From assembly GCA_023150875.1 (NCBI GenBank), contig JAKLKC010000036.1, forward strand, positions 1 through 64,000: a stretch of DNA of 64,000 bases, given 5' to 3'. Source of the stretch: Myxococcota bacterium (GTDB lineage Bacteria; Myxococcota_A; UBA796; UBA9615; JAKLKC01). Positions 26,123 to 36,722 of this stretch are shown here, piece by piece. The notes under the pieces are model-generated. The model was not told the DNA's origin. It saw only the letters and a program-made list of their open reading frames with translations, and made no database searches. The first letter of the stretch is position 1. Every line of letters begins with the position of its first letter. A program made the position numbers and the translations under genes.

Positions 26123-27100
26123 ATGCCCGGCGTCATCCCCGACTCCCAGCTCCGCGAAGACCTGCTCCAGGCGGTCCAGGTCGTGCCCGCGCGGATCGAG
26201 GAGTACCTGGAGTCCCTGAGGGACGAGCCGCTGCCCCTGCCCCGCTGGGACGACGAGACGGTCCTCCCCGGCCTCGGGACCGAGGTCGCCGAGTACATGC
26301 TGCTGATCAACGCCATCAACTTCTCGTACTGGGAGGACCCGGGGCGGCGCCCGTGGGGGGCCCTGCTGCGGGGGCGGTGGTGGCCTGACGCCCTGGGCCT
26401 CTACGGCTGCTTCAGCCGCGCGGTGGGGCAGGACCCCCGCTGGCTCCGGGGGGACTTCCTCGCGGGGCTGACCCGGGAGTGCTTCGACGAGGCCTTCCAA
26501 GGGACGGCGCCCCTCCCCATGGCCGCGGAGCGCCACCGGATCCTCGTGGAGGTGGGGGAGGGGCTGCACCAGACCTGGGGCGACCGGTTCGTCCACCTGC
26601 TGGAGGAGGCCCGCGGGGACGCCGTGCGCGCCGTGGAGCTGCTGGTGACGACCTTGCCCCCGTTCTCCGACGTCCGGGACCTCCGGGGCCACCCCCTGGC
26701 GTTCCACAAGAGGGCCCAGCTCGCCGTCGCCATGATCGCCGGCCGCTTCCAACGCCGGGGGTGGGGGGCCCTGGCGCGCCTCGAGGAGCTCACCGTCTTC
26801 GCCGACTACATGCTCCCCCGGGTGCTGCGGGGCGTCGGCGTCCTGCGCTACCGCGAGGACCTCGCCCGTGCCGTCGACACCGAGACCCGGATCCCCGAGG
26901 GGGATCCGGAGGAGGTGGAGATCCGCCTGGCGACGCTCATCGCCACCGAGCGGATCGTCGCCGGGATCCGGGCCGGCCACCCGGGCCTGCCCCCACGACC
27001 GGACGTCGACGCCGTCCGTCTGGACCACCACCTTTGGCGCCAGGGCTTCACCGCGCCGGGCCTCGCCCCCTTCCATCGCACCCGGACCACCTCATACTGA
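26123..27100 (+). CDS. Queuosine salvage protein (queuosine 5'-phosphate N-glycosylase, DUF2419)
   Basis: 325 residues from ATG 26123. Family landmarks: INAINFSYW near residue 66 followed by WG, DEAFQG, FHKRAQLAVAMI near 195, LTVFADYMLPRVLRGVGVL near 220, an EVEIR..T..A.E helix, and LDHHLWRQG near the end. Members release the queuine base from queuosine 5'-phosphate so it can be reused for tRNA modification. The family is best known from eukaryotes, and bacterial copies are patchy. No queuosine transport or Tgt gene lies in the window, so the salvage source is unknown. Confidence 0.85.
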   Translation: MPGVIPDSQLREDLLQAVQVVPARIEEYLESLRDEPLPLPRWDDETVLPGLGTEVAEYMLLINAINFSYWEDPGRRPWGALLRGRWWPDALGLYGCFSRAVGQDPRWLRGDFLAGLTRECFDEAFQGTAPLPMAAERHRILVEVGEGLHQTWGDRFVHLLEEARGDAVRAVELLVTTLPPFSDVRDLRGHPLAFHKRAQLAVAMIAGRFQRRGWGALARLEELTVFADYMLPRVLRGVGVLRYREDLARAVDTETRIPEGDPEEVEIRLATLIATERIVAGIRAGHPGLPPRPDVDAVRLDHHLWRQGFTAPGLAPFHRTRTTSY

Positions 27101-27214
27101 GGGTGGACGGGACATGCCTCCTCCTTACCATCGGGCGCACGGGGTGGCATGATGCACGAGAGATCGCGGGCTCCGCGCGGGCCGCCCGCGGGGGGGCCTC
27201 GGCCCGCGCGAGAC

Positions 27215-27694
27215 ATGGGCATGGACGGCGAACGGAAGGGACTCTTGACCAGCGGCGACCTCGCTCGCCTGACGCGGAACACCGTACGGACCGTCCGGTT
27301 CTACGAGGAGAGGGGCCTCCTCGTGCCCAGCGCCCGGAGCAGCGGGGGGCACCGCCTGTACACCGAGGACCAGGTCAAGCTGCTGGAGTGGATCTCGGCC
27401 CTGCGGGACGCGGGGATCCCCCTCGGGACCATGAGCCGCATCATCGAGCTTCGGCGCTCCGACGAGGACCGGCACCGGGTCGCCCGGGAGATCCGCGAGC
27501 TCCTGGGTCGGGAGCTCGCCGAGCTCCAGCGGCGTGTCGAGGTCATCCAGACGGTCCAGGACGAGCTGACCGCCAGCGCCCGCCTCTTCGCCGTGTGCGC
27601 CGCCTGCAAGAGCGACGGCTACGACGACGAGTGCGAGTCCTGCGAGGCGCGGGCGAAGGTCCTTCCGAAGAGCGGCCTGGGCGTCCTCTGGTAG
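27215..27694 (+). CDS. MerR-family regulator with Cys-rich C-terminus
   Basis: 159 residues from ATG 27215 (ATG 27221 or 27149 also possible). I prefer 27215 because the extra upstream residues are low-complexity Arg/Pro/Gly. The winged helix covers residues 10-75 (GDLARLTRNTVRTVRFYEERGLL, SGGHRLYTEDQV). A long coiled-coil dimerisation helix follows, then the tail CAACKSDGYDDECESCE with two CxxC pairs. Tails like this in MerR proteins can bind metal ions or sense redox; which applies here is unknown. A weak promoter-like pair (TTACCA at 27125, CATGAT at 27148) lies just upstream. Confidence 0.8.
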   Translation: MGMDGERKGLLTSGDLARLTRNTVRTVRFYEERGLLVPSARSSGGHRLYTEDQVKLLEWISALRDAGIPLGTMSRIIELRRSDEDRHRVAREIRELLGRELAELQRRVEVIQTVQDELTASARLFAVCAACKSDGYDDECESCEARAKVLPKSGLGVLW

Positions 27695-27763
27695 CGGGGG
27701 GGCCTCACCGGGGCCGTGGCGCGACCCGTGGGCGGCAATCCGCGGGGCCGCGCACGACCGCAC

Positions 27764-27792
27764 TTGGCGGCGCGGCCTCGTCCCGATAGGTT
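27764..27792 (+). promoter_or_regulatory. Promoter of the lytic transglycosylase gene
   Basis: TTGGCG (27764-27769), a 17-nt spacer and TAGGTT (27787-27792); leader about 20 nt to ATG 27820. Confidence 0.5.
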
Positions 27793-27819
27793 GTCGTTCC
27801 GGCCGCCGCGAGGGCGGCG

Positions 27820-30726
27820 ATGAACATGCCTCCACCCCATCCCGCCCCCGGCCCCCTCGGGCGAGCCCGCGCCGCCCTGTTCCTGCTGGCCCTCGCGCTG
27901 GTGGGGTCTTCCCGCGCCGTGCCCCCGGCGACGGCGGGGGACGCCGAGGAGAGCGGGGAGGGACGCGACCCCGCGGAGGGCGGCGACGGGATCGACGGCG
28001 GCACCGATCCCGGTGACGTCGCCTCCCCCGAGACCCACCCCCCCGAGGAGCCCCCGACCCCGATCCGGCGCGCGGGCGACCTCGTGGCCCGGGGGGACCT
28101 CGCCGGAGCCCTGGCGGAGGCCCTCGCCGCGCTGGAGACCGGCGCTGCGGCCGATCCCGAGGACGGGCTCCGGGCCCGGTTCGTGGTGGGATACGCCCGG
28201 GCCCGGATGGGGGAGCCGGAGGCCGCCGCCCCGTTCCTGGAGGAGGTGGCGGCGAGCCGGTCCCCCCTCGCGGCCCACGCGAGCTGGCTCCTGGCCCAGG
28301 AGGACTTCCGGACGGGGCGCCACGGGGAGGCGATCCGCCGCTGCGGGGCGTACCGGAAGGAGTGGCGCTCGGCTCCGTTCACCCTCCAGTGCGAACTGCT
28401 CATCGCCGAGTCCCTGGCTGAGTCGGGCAAGGCGGACGAGGCCGTGGCCGCCTACCGCGCGTTCCAGACCGCCCACCCCGACGTGGACGAAGAGGAGCGG
28501 ATCGCCTACGGGATGGGCCGGGCGTGGGAGGTGGCGGGCCAGCACGACCGGGCGGTCCGCGCGTACGCCGCCCTGGTGGACCGCCACCTCTACCACACGA
28601 CCCGCATCGCCGCCGAGGAGGGGCTGGAACGGCTCCGGGCCAAGGGGATCCCCATGCCGGAGGGGACGGACGCCGACCTCTTCGCCCGGGCCCGCACCGC
28701 CCGGACCTGCTGCGGCGCCGACGAGAGCCAGGAGCTGTACGAGGACCTGCTCGCGCGGTACGAGGGGCGCCCCGACGACGCCTTCGGCAACGAGGTGCGG
28801 GACGCCCGCAGGGGGTTCCTGTGGCGCAACCGGCGCTACGTCCAGCTCGCCGAGGACGCCATCGCGCGCTTCGAGGCCGCGAAGGCCCGGGACCGCAAGG
28901 AGGCCGCGACCGAGCTGCGCTGGGCGATCCGCGCCTTCACCAAGGAGGGCGCGTGGGGCGACGCCGTGAAGTGGGCGGAGCGCGCCCGGACCGAGTACGG
29001 GGACCAGCCGATCTTCGAGGAGATCGACGAGCTCCTGGCGCTGCTGTACATGTCCGCGGGGCGGTACACCGACGCCCGCCGGAGCTGGCAGGCGTGGGGC
29101 GACGGCAAGGCGTCCCGGAAGGAGGACGCCCGGTGGTTCACCGCCTGGTGCACCTACCGCGCCGGCGAGCTGGAGGCGGCCCGGGACGCCTTCACCGCCC
29201 TCGTGGACGAAGGCCACCCCACGGCCACCGCCGCCCTGTACTTCCGCGCCCGGGTCCATGACCGCCTGGGGGCCCCCGCCCTGGCCACCGCCGACCGCGA
29301 CGAGGTCCTGGCCCGGAGCCCCGACGGGTACTACGGGGTCCTGGTCCGCGGCGCCGCGCGCCTCGCCCAGGGGGACCTGGACCCCCGCCTCGCCCGGATG
29401 GGCCGGTGGCCCGGCGCCGGGGAGGAGGCGCCCACCGCCGAGGCGGCCGCCGATCCCCCGCCTTCCCAGGCGGGGATCGCGAGCGACACCGCGGGCTGCT
29501 CCCGGGGGATCCGGGAGCACCGCGGGCCGCCGTCCGATCCTCCGGGGGCGGACCGGGATGCCCCGGGCCGATCCGCGCTCACCTCGCCCCCGGGGGGACG
29601 GGAACGTCCCGCCCTGGCCTCCCTGCTCCCCCTCGCGGAGGCCGCCGACGGCGGCGGCTCCACGCCCACTTCCCCGGGGCTCGTCCCGGATCCGGCTCGG
29701 GGGGCGAAGGCGGCCCGCCCGCCCGCGGCCTACCACGTCCCCGTCCTGCCCCCCACGTCCGCCTGGCACGACGCCGCCGCGGGGAGGGCGATGCTGGACG
29801 ACCTGGCGGCGCGCTGGTGGGACGTCTGGCCCGCCATGCCCCTGGCCCGGGAGCTGGCGGCGGTGGGGCTTCGGAGCGAGGCCGCCGCCATCGTGCGGCA
29901 GGCCCGGGAAGACGTCCGCGCCGCGGCGAAGGGCCGGAGCCGGAAGTCCGCGCGACGGGCGACCGCGGGGCCCGCTTCCCCGTGGAAGCCGCCGGCGCAG
30001 GGGTTCCGGGACCCCCCTCCCCTCCCCGACGCGGCCCGGCGGGCCCGCCTGCTGGGCATGGAGGCGAAGACCGCCGACTGGCGGAACCTCGCGGTCTACC
30101 TCGGGGACGCCCGGGGAATGGTGGACACCATGGTGAGCCCGTCCCGCCTCGCGGGGATCGCCCGGGCCGACGAGGTGGAGGGCGCGCCCTGGCGGATCGC
30201 CTACCCCCCGGCCTTCGCGGCCGACGTGTGGCCCCGGGCCCACGAGGCGGGGGTCGACCCCCTCCTGGTCCTGGGGCTGATGCGCCAGGAGAGTACCTAC
30301 AACCCCCGGGCGAAGTCCCGGGCCGGCGCGATGGGCCTGATGCAGATCATGCCCGTCACCGGGGGCCGGATCGCCGCCCTCACCCGCTTCACCCCCTACG
30401 ACGTGGACCGGCTGTGGGAGCCCGCGGTGAACGTCCGTTTCGGGGTGTGGTACCTGGGCCAGCTCCTGCGGCGCTTCGACGGCAACTTCCCCCTCGCGGT
30501 GGCCTCGTACAACGGCGGCCCCCACAACGTCGGCCGCTGGCTGGCGGGGCGCGCGGGGATGCCCGTGGACGAGTTCGTCGAGGAGATCGCCTTCCCCGAG
30601 ACCCGGAACTACGTCAAGCGGGTCGTCGGCCACTACCAGATGTACGTCTCGATCTACGCCCCCGGCGAGTACGTGCAGGTCCCGGCGTCCACCGAGCCCG
30701 ACCACCCCGAGGTCATCGACTTCTGA
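27820..30726 (+). CDS. Slt70-like soluble lytic murein transglycosylase
   Basis: 968 residues with an N-terminal signal region (to about residue 40) and an acidic segment. Residues 60-520 are TPR-like helical repeats that make the ring of Slt-type enzymes. A Pro/Gly/Ala-rich insert (about 525-650) looks disordered. The catalytic domain covers 800-960: LMRQESTYNP with catalytic Glu 824, AGAMGLMQIMP, SYNGGPHNVGRW and ETRNYVKRV. It cleaves the MurNAc-GlcNAc bond of peptidoglycan in the periplasm, forming 1,6-anhydro ends. Its 3' end overlaps the convergent OmpA gene by 14 bases. Confidence 0.92.
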   Translation: MNMPPPHPAPGPLGRARAALFLLALALVGSSRAVPPATAGDAEESGEGRDPAEGGDGIDGGTDPGDVASPETHPPEEPPTPIRRAGDLVARGDLAGALAEALAALETGAAADPEDGLRARFVVGYARARMGEPEAAAPFLEEVAASRSPLAAHASWLLAQEDFRTGRHGEAIRRCGAYRKEWRSAPFTLQCELLIAESLAESGKADEAVAAYRAFQTAHPDVDEEERIAYGMGRAWEVAGQHDRAVRAYAALVDRHLYHTTRIAAEEGLERLRAKGIPMPEGTDADLFARARTARTCCGADESQELYEDLLARYEGRPDDAFGNEVRDARRGFLWRNRRYVQLAEDAIARFEAAKARDRKEAATELRWAIRAFTKEGAWGDAVKWAERARTEYGDQPIFEEIDELLALLYMSAGRYTDARRSWQAWGDGKASRKEDARWFTAWCTYRAGELEAARDAFTALVDEGHPTATAALYFRARVHDRLGAPALATADRDEVLARSPDGYYGVLVRGAARLAQGDLDPRLARMGRWPGAGEEAPTAEAAADPPPSQAGIASDTAGCSRGIREHRGPPSDPPGADRDAPGRSALTSPPGGRERPALASLLPLAEAADGGGSTPTSPGLVPDPARGAKAARPPAAYHVPVLPPTSAWHDAAAGRAMLDDLAARWWDVWPAMPLARELAAVGLRSEAAAIVRQAREDVRAAAKGRSRKSARRATAGPASPWKPPAQGFRDPPPLPDAARRARLLGMEAKTADWRNLAVYLGDARGMVDTMVSPSRLAGIARADEVEGAPWRIAYPPAFAADVWPRAHEAGVDPLLVLGLMRQESTYNPRAKSRAGAMGLMQIMPVTGGRIAALTRFTPYDVDRLWEPAVNVRFGVWYLGQLLRRFDGNFPLAVASYNGGPHNVGRWLAGRAGMPVDEFVEEIAFPETRNYVKRVVGHYQMYVSIYAPGEYVQVPASTEPDHPEVIDF

Positions 30727-32389
30727 CTCCGCCGGCCCCCCCGTCCCCTGGCGGCGGCGACGGAGGGACGATGTGGAATTCCACGCGCCGGTTCAGCACC
30801 CGGCCGTCGGCGCTGTCGTCGGCGATGGGGCGGGTCTCTCCGTATCCCACGGCCAGCAGCCGGTCCAGCTCGACCCCGCGGCCCGCCAGGTAGCGCATCA
30901 CCGACTCGGCGCGGCGCTGGGACAGGTCGAGGTTGTGCTCGTCGTCGCCGTCGGCGCTGGCGTGGCCCTGGACCTCCACGCGGATGGCGGGGTAGCGCAG
31001 CAGCACGTCGGCGGCCTCGTTCAGGATGGGGAACGACGTCGCCAGGATCTCGTCGCTGTCGAGCTTGAAGTGGATCCCCCGGATCACCCCGATGAACCGG
31101 GTGAGGTCCTGGGGGACCTCGTCGGGGCAGCCGTCCAGGTCCTGGTAGCCGTTGGGCACCTCGGGGTCGTTGGGGCAGGTGTCCCGGGGGTCCACCACCC
31201 CGTCCCCGTCGTTGTCGGCCTCCGGGCAGCCGTCCACGTCCTCGAAGCCGTCGTCGTCCTCGGGCCGCTCCGGGCAGTCGTCGTCCTTGTCGAGGATCCC
31301 GTCCCCGTCCCGGTCCCCCTCGTCGGGACATCCGTCTATATCTTCGTAATCATTGAAGTTTTCCGGAAGGGTCGGGCAGCGGTCGTCGTGGTCGGCGATG
31401 CCGTCGCCGTCGTTGTCCAGCTCGGGGCACCCGTCCTCGTCCTCCCACCCGTCCTCGTCCTCGGGCTGGGCCGGGCAGCGGTCGTCGCCGTCGAGCACCC
31501 CGTCCAGGTCGTTGTCGTCGTCCGGGCAGCCGTCGGCGTCCTCGAATCCGTCCGGGTCTTCCGGCACGTCCCGGCAGCCATCCTCGACGTCGGCGATCCC
31601 GTCGCCGTCGTTGTCCCACTCGGGGCACCCGTCCTCGTCTTCCCAGCCGTCCCGGTCCTCGGGGTCCTCCCGGCACTGGTCGAGACGATCGATGATCCCG
31701 TCCCCGTCCCGGTCGTCCGGGGGGCCGCCGATCACGCCGAAGATCCCCGCGGTGAACTCCAGGTTGTCGAACCGGTCCTGGTAGGCGACGGAGCCGTCGT
31801 CCCGGGTGAACACCTCGCCCGGCCCCACGCTCATCAGGTAGCGCGCGTTCAGGTCCAGGCCCAGCCGGCTGGTGGCGAGCAGGCGCACCCCGAACGAGAC
31901 GTCCACCTCGAAGTCGGTGTCGGGGTTCTTGGGCTGGGGCAACACGTCCCCCAGGTCGTCGACCTTCACCGCCTCCTCGCTCCGCCGCTCGGTGATGAGG
32001 AAGTGCTTCAGTCCCGCACCGAACTGGAAGTACGGCACCGCCGGCCACCGCGCCAGGTGGAAGGTCATGTCGATACGCGGGTTCAGGACGTGGGTGAGCT
32101 TGCCCTCCTTGTCGTCGTCGAGCTGGTAGTGCGTGGGGGTCTGCATGTATCCCACCCCCAGCTCGAAGCCGAAGACGTCCGTGACGTTCACCCCGATCCG
32201 CCCGCCGACGACGCCGTTGTTCTGGAAGTTCTCCTCGACCTGGAGGAACAGGTGGTACCCCCCATAGGCCTCCACCAGCACGCTCCGGGGCTTGATCCCG
32301 GGGATCGCCCACGGCGCGGCGGCGACCGGCGGAGCGACGAGGGCGGCAGCGAGGAGGCACGAAGAGGCGGCGAGGGCTTGGGCGCGCAC
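30713..32389 (-). CDS. OmpA-family outer-membrane protein with thrombospondin type 3 repeats
   Basis: 558 residues from GTG 32389; the signal peptide ends near PPVAA/APWAI. Residues 30-205 form an OmpA-like beta-barrel with aromatic-girdle strands. About seven TSP3 calcium-binding units follow (DGDGI.D..D.C..PED.DG), residues 215-430. The C-terminal OmpA domain contains VQGHASADG and LSQRRAESVMRYLAGRGV, and binds peptidoglycan. It links outer membrane and cell wall. A short AT-rich patch with rare codons sits inside one TSP3 unit at 31331-31370. The start was chosen for the signal peptide; the frame is open further upstream but without one. Confidence 0.88.
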   Translation of the reverse strand: MRAQALAASSCLLAAALVAPPVAAAPWAIPGIKPRSVLVEAYGGYHLFLQVEENFQNNGVVGGRIGVNVTDVFGFELGVGYMQTPTHYQLDDDKEGKLTHVLNPRIDMTFHLARWPAVPYFQFGAGLKHFLITERRSEEAVKVDDLGDVLPQPKNPDTDFEVDVSFGVRLLATSRLGLDLNARYLMSVGPGEVFTRDDGSVAYQDRFDNLEFTAGIFGVIGGPPDDRDGDGIIDRLDQCREDPEDRDGWEDEDGCPEWDNDGDGIADVEDGCRDVPEDPDGFEDADGCPDDDNDLDGVLDGDDRCPAQPEDEDGWEDEDGCPELDNDGDGIADHDDRCPTLPENFNDYEDIDGCPDEGDRDGDGILDKDDDCPERPEDDDGFEDVDGCPEADNDGDGVVDPRDTCPNDPEVPNGYQDLDGCPDEVPQDLTRFIGVIRGIHFKLDSDEILATSFPILNEAADVLLRYPAIRVEVQGHASADGDDEHNLDLSQRRAESVMRYLAGRGVELDRLLAVGYGETRPIADDSADGRVLNRRVEFHIVPPSPPPGDGGAGGVRSR

Positions 32390-32533
32390 GACAGGTCCCC
32401 CCGGGGGGATCGCACTCGGGCGAGGGCGCCCGTCGGCGATCCCCGCGCCCGCGGCGGTCCCGGACGGGAGGTTAGGCCAGGCGCCCCCCCGCCGCAATCG
32501 CCTCCCCGTCCGGGAGCGATCCGCCGGAGCCGG

Positions 32534-32562
32534 TTGCGGCGTTCCCCCGCGGGGGATAAACC
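32534..32562 (+). promoter_or_regulatory. Promoter of the deacetylase-like lipoprotein gene
   Basis: TTGCGG (32534-32539), a 17-nt spacer and TAAACC (32557-32562). The gene's GTG is at 32569, just 6 bases after the -10, so the message is probably leaderless. Confidence 0.5.
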
Positions 32563-32568
32563 GGATCC

Positions 32569-34101
32569 GTGCCCGACGCCCTCCCGAACCAGCCCCCGAA
32601 CGCCCCCGCACGCGCGGCGACGATCCTCATGCTCGCGGCGGGGGCGGCGGCCGGATCGGGATGTCGCTCCGACGTCGCGTACGAGGGCTTCGAGCAGGTG
32701 ATCGCCGGGGACTTCGACCTGTGGCCCGGAGACCTGCCCGAGGGCGCGGGGGGGGAGGTCTGGACCCCGTGGAACGGCGGCGCCCTCTCCCGCATCGGCG
32801 GCTCCGCCAACCCCTACCTCCGGGTGGACGCCGCGGGGGAGTCGGAGGGAGGCGCCTCCTGCCGCATCCCCACGGGGCCCGGCCTGACCTACCACTTCGA
32901 CCTCCTGCACCGCGGCGGCCCCGGCGAGGTCCGGCTGGTCCCCGCGGGCGGCGCCCCGGCCGTCACCGTGCCCCTCCCCGCCGCCCGGGGCTGGACGGCG
33001 GCGAGGGCGACCTTCGACGCCCCCTCCGACGGAGTGTCGCTCGTCCTGGTGGACGCCCCCGGGGACGACGCCCTGGACGTGGACGACGTGAGCCTCCGCC
33101 TCCCCCCCTCGGGGGACGGGGCAGCCGCCGAACCCCCGATCCTCCTGGTCCTGGTGGTGCATATCGAGCCGGAGCTGGACTCGGAGGAGGAGTACGGGGC
33201 CTGGCTGGAGGACCTGCGCTGGCTCCGGGACGCCGCCGAGGCGAGGGGCATGAAGCTGACCGTGCTCTCCAGCGGCTCCTTCATGGAGTGGGCGCTGGAG
33301 AGGGGCGACGCCCCGGAGATCGCCGCGCTCGTCGACCGGGGGCACGAGGTGGGGACCCACGCCCACGGGGTGGCCAGGAGCGCCGAGGGACGGTGGCACC
33401 CCGTGAACATCCAGGACCCCGAGAACGCCCGCGCCCAGTGGGGGGACGCCCGGGCGGCGGTGGACGCGGTGGTCGGGCCCGAGCGCAACCGCTCCATGTG
33501 CGCATACGCCGACCAGGCCCTCATGCCGGGACTGATGGAGGAGTTCGGCTTCACCCTGGACGTCAGCTCGGTGGTCACTCCGTGGGAGGAAGGGCCCTCC
33601 CGGGAGGCGACGGGGTGGCACTGGCTCGGCCACCACCCCCACCACCCCTTCCGCCCCGTCCATGACGGGGTCGAGGGCCACCTGCTCCGCGCCGACCCCG
33701 GAGGTCCCTACGTCTCGTTCCAGCACCTCGCCCAGATCGGCCAGCCCGAGAGTCACGGCACGCCCACCGACCTGGACGACTATCGCCGCCAGCTCGGCTA
33801 CCTCGCCGAGCGCCGCGACTCGAAGGTGGCGATGGGGGGAGCCGGGGGGATCGAACTCCCCTGGGTGTTCGGCGTGCTCACCCACCTGGGCGTGCTCGAC
33901 GGCGACATCGAGTCCGACCTGGTGGCCTTCCTCGACGACCTGGAGAGGGACTGGCTGCTCGCCGAGGACGAAGGCGGCGGAGCGAGGATGCGGTCGGCGA
34001 CGGCCCAGGAGGTCCTGTCCGCCTTCTTGTCGTGGGAGGCGGCCCATCCCGACACCAACGCCTTCAGCTTCGCGCTTCCCGACGACGGGACCTCCCCCTA
34101 G
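32569..34101 (+). CDS. Lipoprotein with polysaccharide-deacetylase-like domain
   Basis: 510 residues from GTG 32569. A signal peptide ends in GSGC (Cys 32). Residues 40-185 form a beta-rich, carbohydrate-binding-like domain (GNxL..V....G type). Residues 190-400 follow a NodB-like layout: LVLVVHIEPELDSEEEYGAW, then GHEVGTHAHG where the two His residues match the metal-binding motif of polysaccharide deacetylases. The catalytic Asp pair is not clear, as the first motif reads HIEPE. It may deacetylate or simply bind an envelope polysaccharide. It is divergent from the OmpA gene, and the promoter suggests a leaderless message. Confidence 0.7.
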   Translation: MPDALPNQPPNAPARAATILMLAAGAAAGSGCRSDVAYEGFEQVIAGDFDLWPGDLPEGAGGEVWTPWNGGALSRIGGSANPYLRVDAAGESEGGASCRIPTGPGLTYHFDLLHRGGPGEVRLVPAGGAPAVTVPLPAARGWTAARATFDAPSDGVSLVLVDAPGDDALDVDDVSLRLPPSGDGAAAEPPILLVLVVHIEPELDSEEEYGAWLEDLRWLRDAAEARGMKLTVLSSGSFMEWALERGDAPEIAALVDRGHEVGTHAHGVARSAEGRWHPVNIQDPENARAQWGDARAAVDAVVGPERNRSMCAYADQALMPGLMEEFGFTLDVSSVVTPWEEGPSREATGWHWLGHHPHHPFRPVHDGVEGHLLRADPGGPYVSFQHLAQIGQPESHGTPTDLDDYRRQLGYLAERRDSKVAMGGAGGIELPWVFGVLTHLGVLDGDIESDLVAFLDDLERDWLLAEDEGGGARMRSATAQEVLSAFLSWEAAHPDTNAFSFALPDDGTSP

Positions 34102-34104
34102 AAT
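34076..34104 (+). promoter_or_regulatory. Promoter of the CBS - sigma-54 activator - folK operon
   Basis: TTCCCG (34076-34081), a 17-nt spacer and TAGAAT (34099-34104), overlapping the end of the upstream gene. The CBS gene GTG is at 34169. Confidence 0.5.
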
Positions 34105-34168
34105 CCCCCCTCGCCGCCGGCGGGGACCTCCCCCGCGCCGGCCCCACCCACCCCCGACCGGAGCCCCC

Positions 34169-34713
34169 GTGAAGACCCTGCGCGTGCGCGACCTGATGAG
34201 CACCGACCTCGTCACCCTGTCGGCAAGCGAGACCCTGGACCTCGCCGAGGAGGTCATGAAGCTCGCCCGGATCCGCCACCTCCCCGTCACGTCCGGCGGT
34301 CGGCTGGTGGGCCTGGTGACCCACCGGGACCTCCTGAGGGCCAGCGTGTCGGTCCTCGCCGGCATCGACGACCGGACCCGGGAGGAGATGATGCGGGAGA
34401 TCCCGGTCGCCGACATCATGAACCGGGAGGTGGAGACGATCTCGCCCGACGCCCAGCTCTCCGAGGCCGCCATCACGCTGCTGGAGCACAAGTGGGGCTG
34501 CCTGCCGGTGGTGGACGGGGACCAGGAGCTCGTGGGCATCCTGACCGAGGCCGACTTCCTCAAGCTGATCGCCCGGATCCTGGTGGAGACCGAGGCCGAG
34601 AACGCGGACGACGACGAGGACGACGACTGGGAGAGCGGCCTCTTCGACGACGAGGGCGATGACGACGACGACGAAGATGACGAGGACGACGAGGACGACG
34701 AGGACGACGAGGA

Positions 34714-34717
<4 letters not shown>
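34169..34717 (+). CDS. Paired CBS-domain protein with acidic tail
   Basis: 182 residues from GTG 34169. Two CBS units (residues 5-55 and 75-132) contain VRDLMSTDLVTLSASETLDLA, HLPVTSGGRLVGLVTHRDLL, VADIMNREVETISPDAQL and CLPVVDGDQELVGILTEADFL. CBS pairs bind adenine nucleotides or SAM and sense cell energy state. The last 40 residues are almost all Asp and Glu, encoded by a GAC/GAG repeat at about 34659-34714. The stop overlaps the next gene's start (GTGA), so the sensor and the regulator are translationally coupled. Confidence 0.87.
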
Positions 34718-36170
<1,453 letters not shown>

Positions 36171-36174
<4 letters not shown>

Positions 36175-36689
36175 CCCGCGCCTGGCTGGGGATCGGCAGC
36201 AACCTGGGGGACCGGCGGGCGCACCTCGCGGCGGTCCTCCGCGAGCTGGAGGCCCGAGGGATCCCGGTGGTGGGCCGCTCCTCCCTCTACGAGACCGAGC
36301 CCCTCCACTACCTGGACCAGGGCTGGTTCCTGAACGCGGTGGTGGAGGTCCGGGCGGAGGACGGTCCCGAGGCCCTGCTGCGGGCCGCCCAGGAGGTCGA
36401 GGCGGCCCGGGGGCGCCAGCGCGAGGTACACATGGGCCCCCGCACCGCCGACGTGGACATCCTCATCTTCGGCGACCGGGTGCTGGAGACCCCGTCCCTG
36501 ACCCTCCCCCACCCCCGCCTCGCCGAGCGCCTCTTCGCCCTGGTCCCCCTGCTGGAGATCGCCCCCTACGCCACCGATCCCCGCACCGGCCTCCCCTGGT
36601 CCCTCGCCCGAGACGGGCTCGCGGGCCAACCCGGCCAGGGCCTGCGGGTGGTGGCGGGACCGGAGGAGTGGGGGGAGGGCGGGGCCTGA
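36171..36689 (+). CDS. folK: 6-hydroxymethyl-7,8-dihydropterin pyrophosphokinase
   Basis: 172 residues from GTG 36171, overlapping the activator's stop by 4 bases. It carries the HPPK pattern: LGIGSNLGDRRAHL at the start, SSLYETEPL, GWFLNAVVEV, and the ATP/metal-binding RTADVDILIFGD followed by LPHPRLAERLFALVPL. It transfers pyrophosphate from ATP to the pterin alcohol in folate synthesis. Being the third gene of a regulatory operon is unusual; no other folate gene is nearby. Length is typical. Confidence 0.92.
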
Positions 36690-36722
36690 CGGGCGCGCCC
36701 CCCAGGAGGGGAGCCCGCGACG

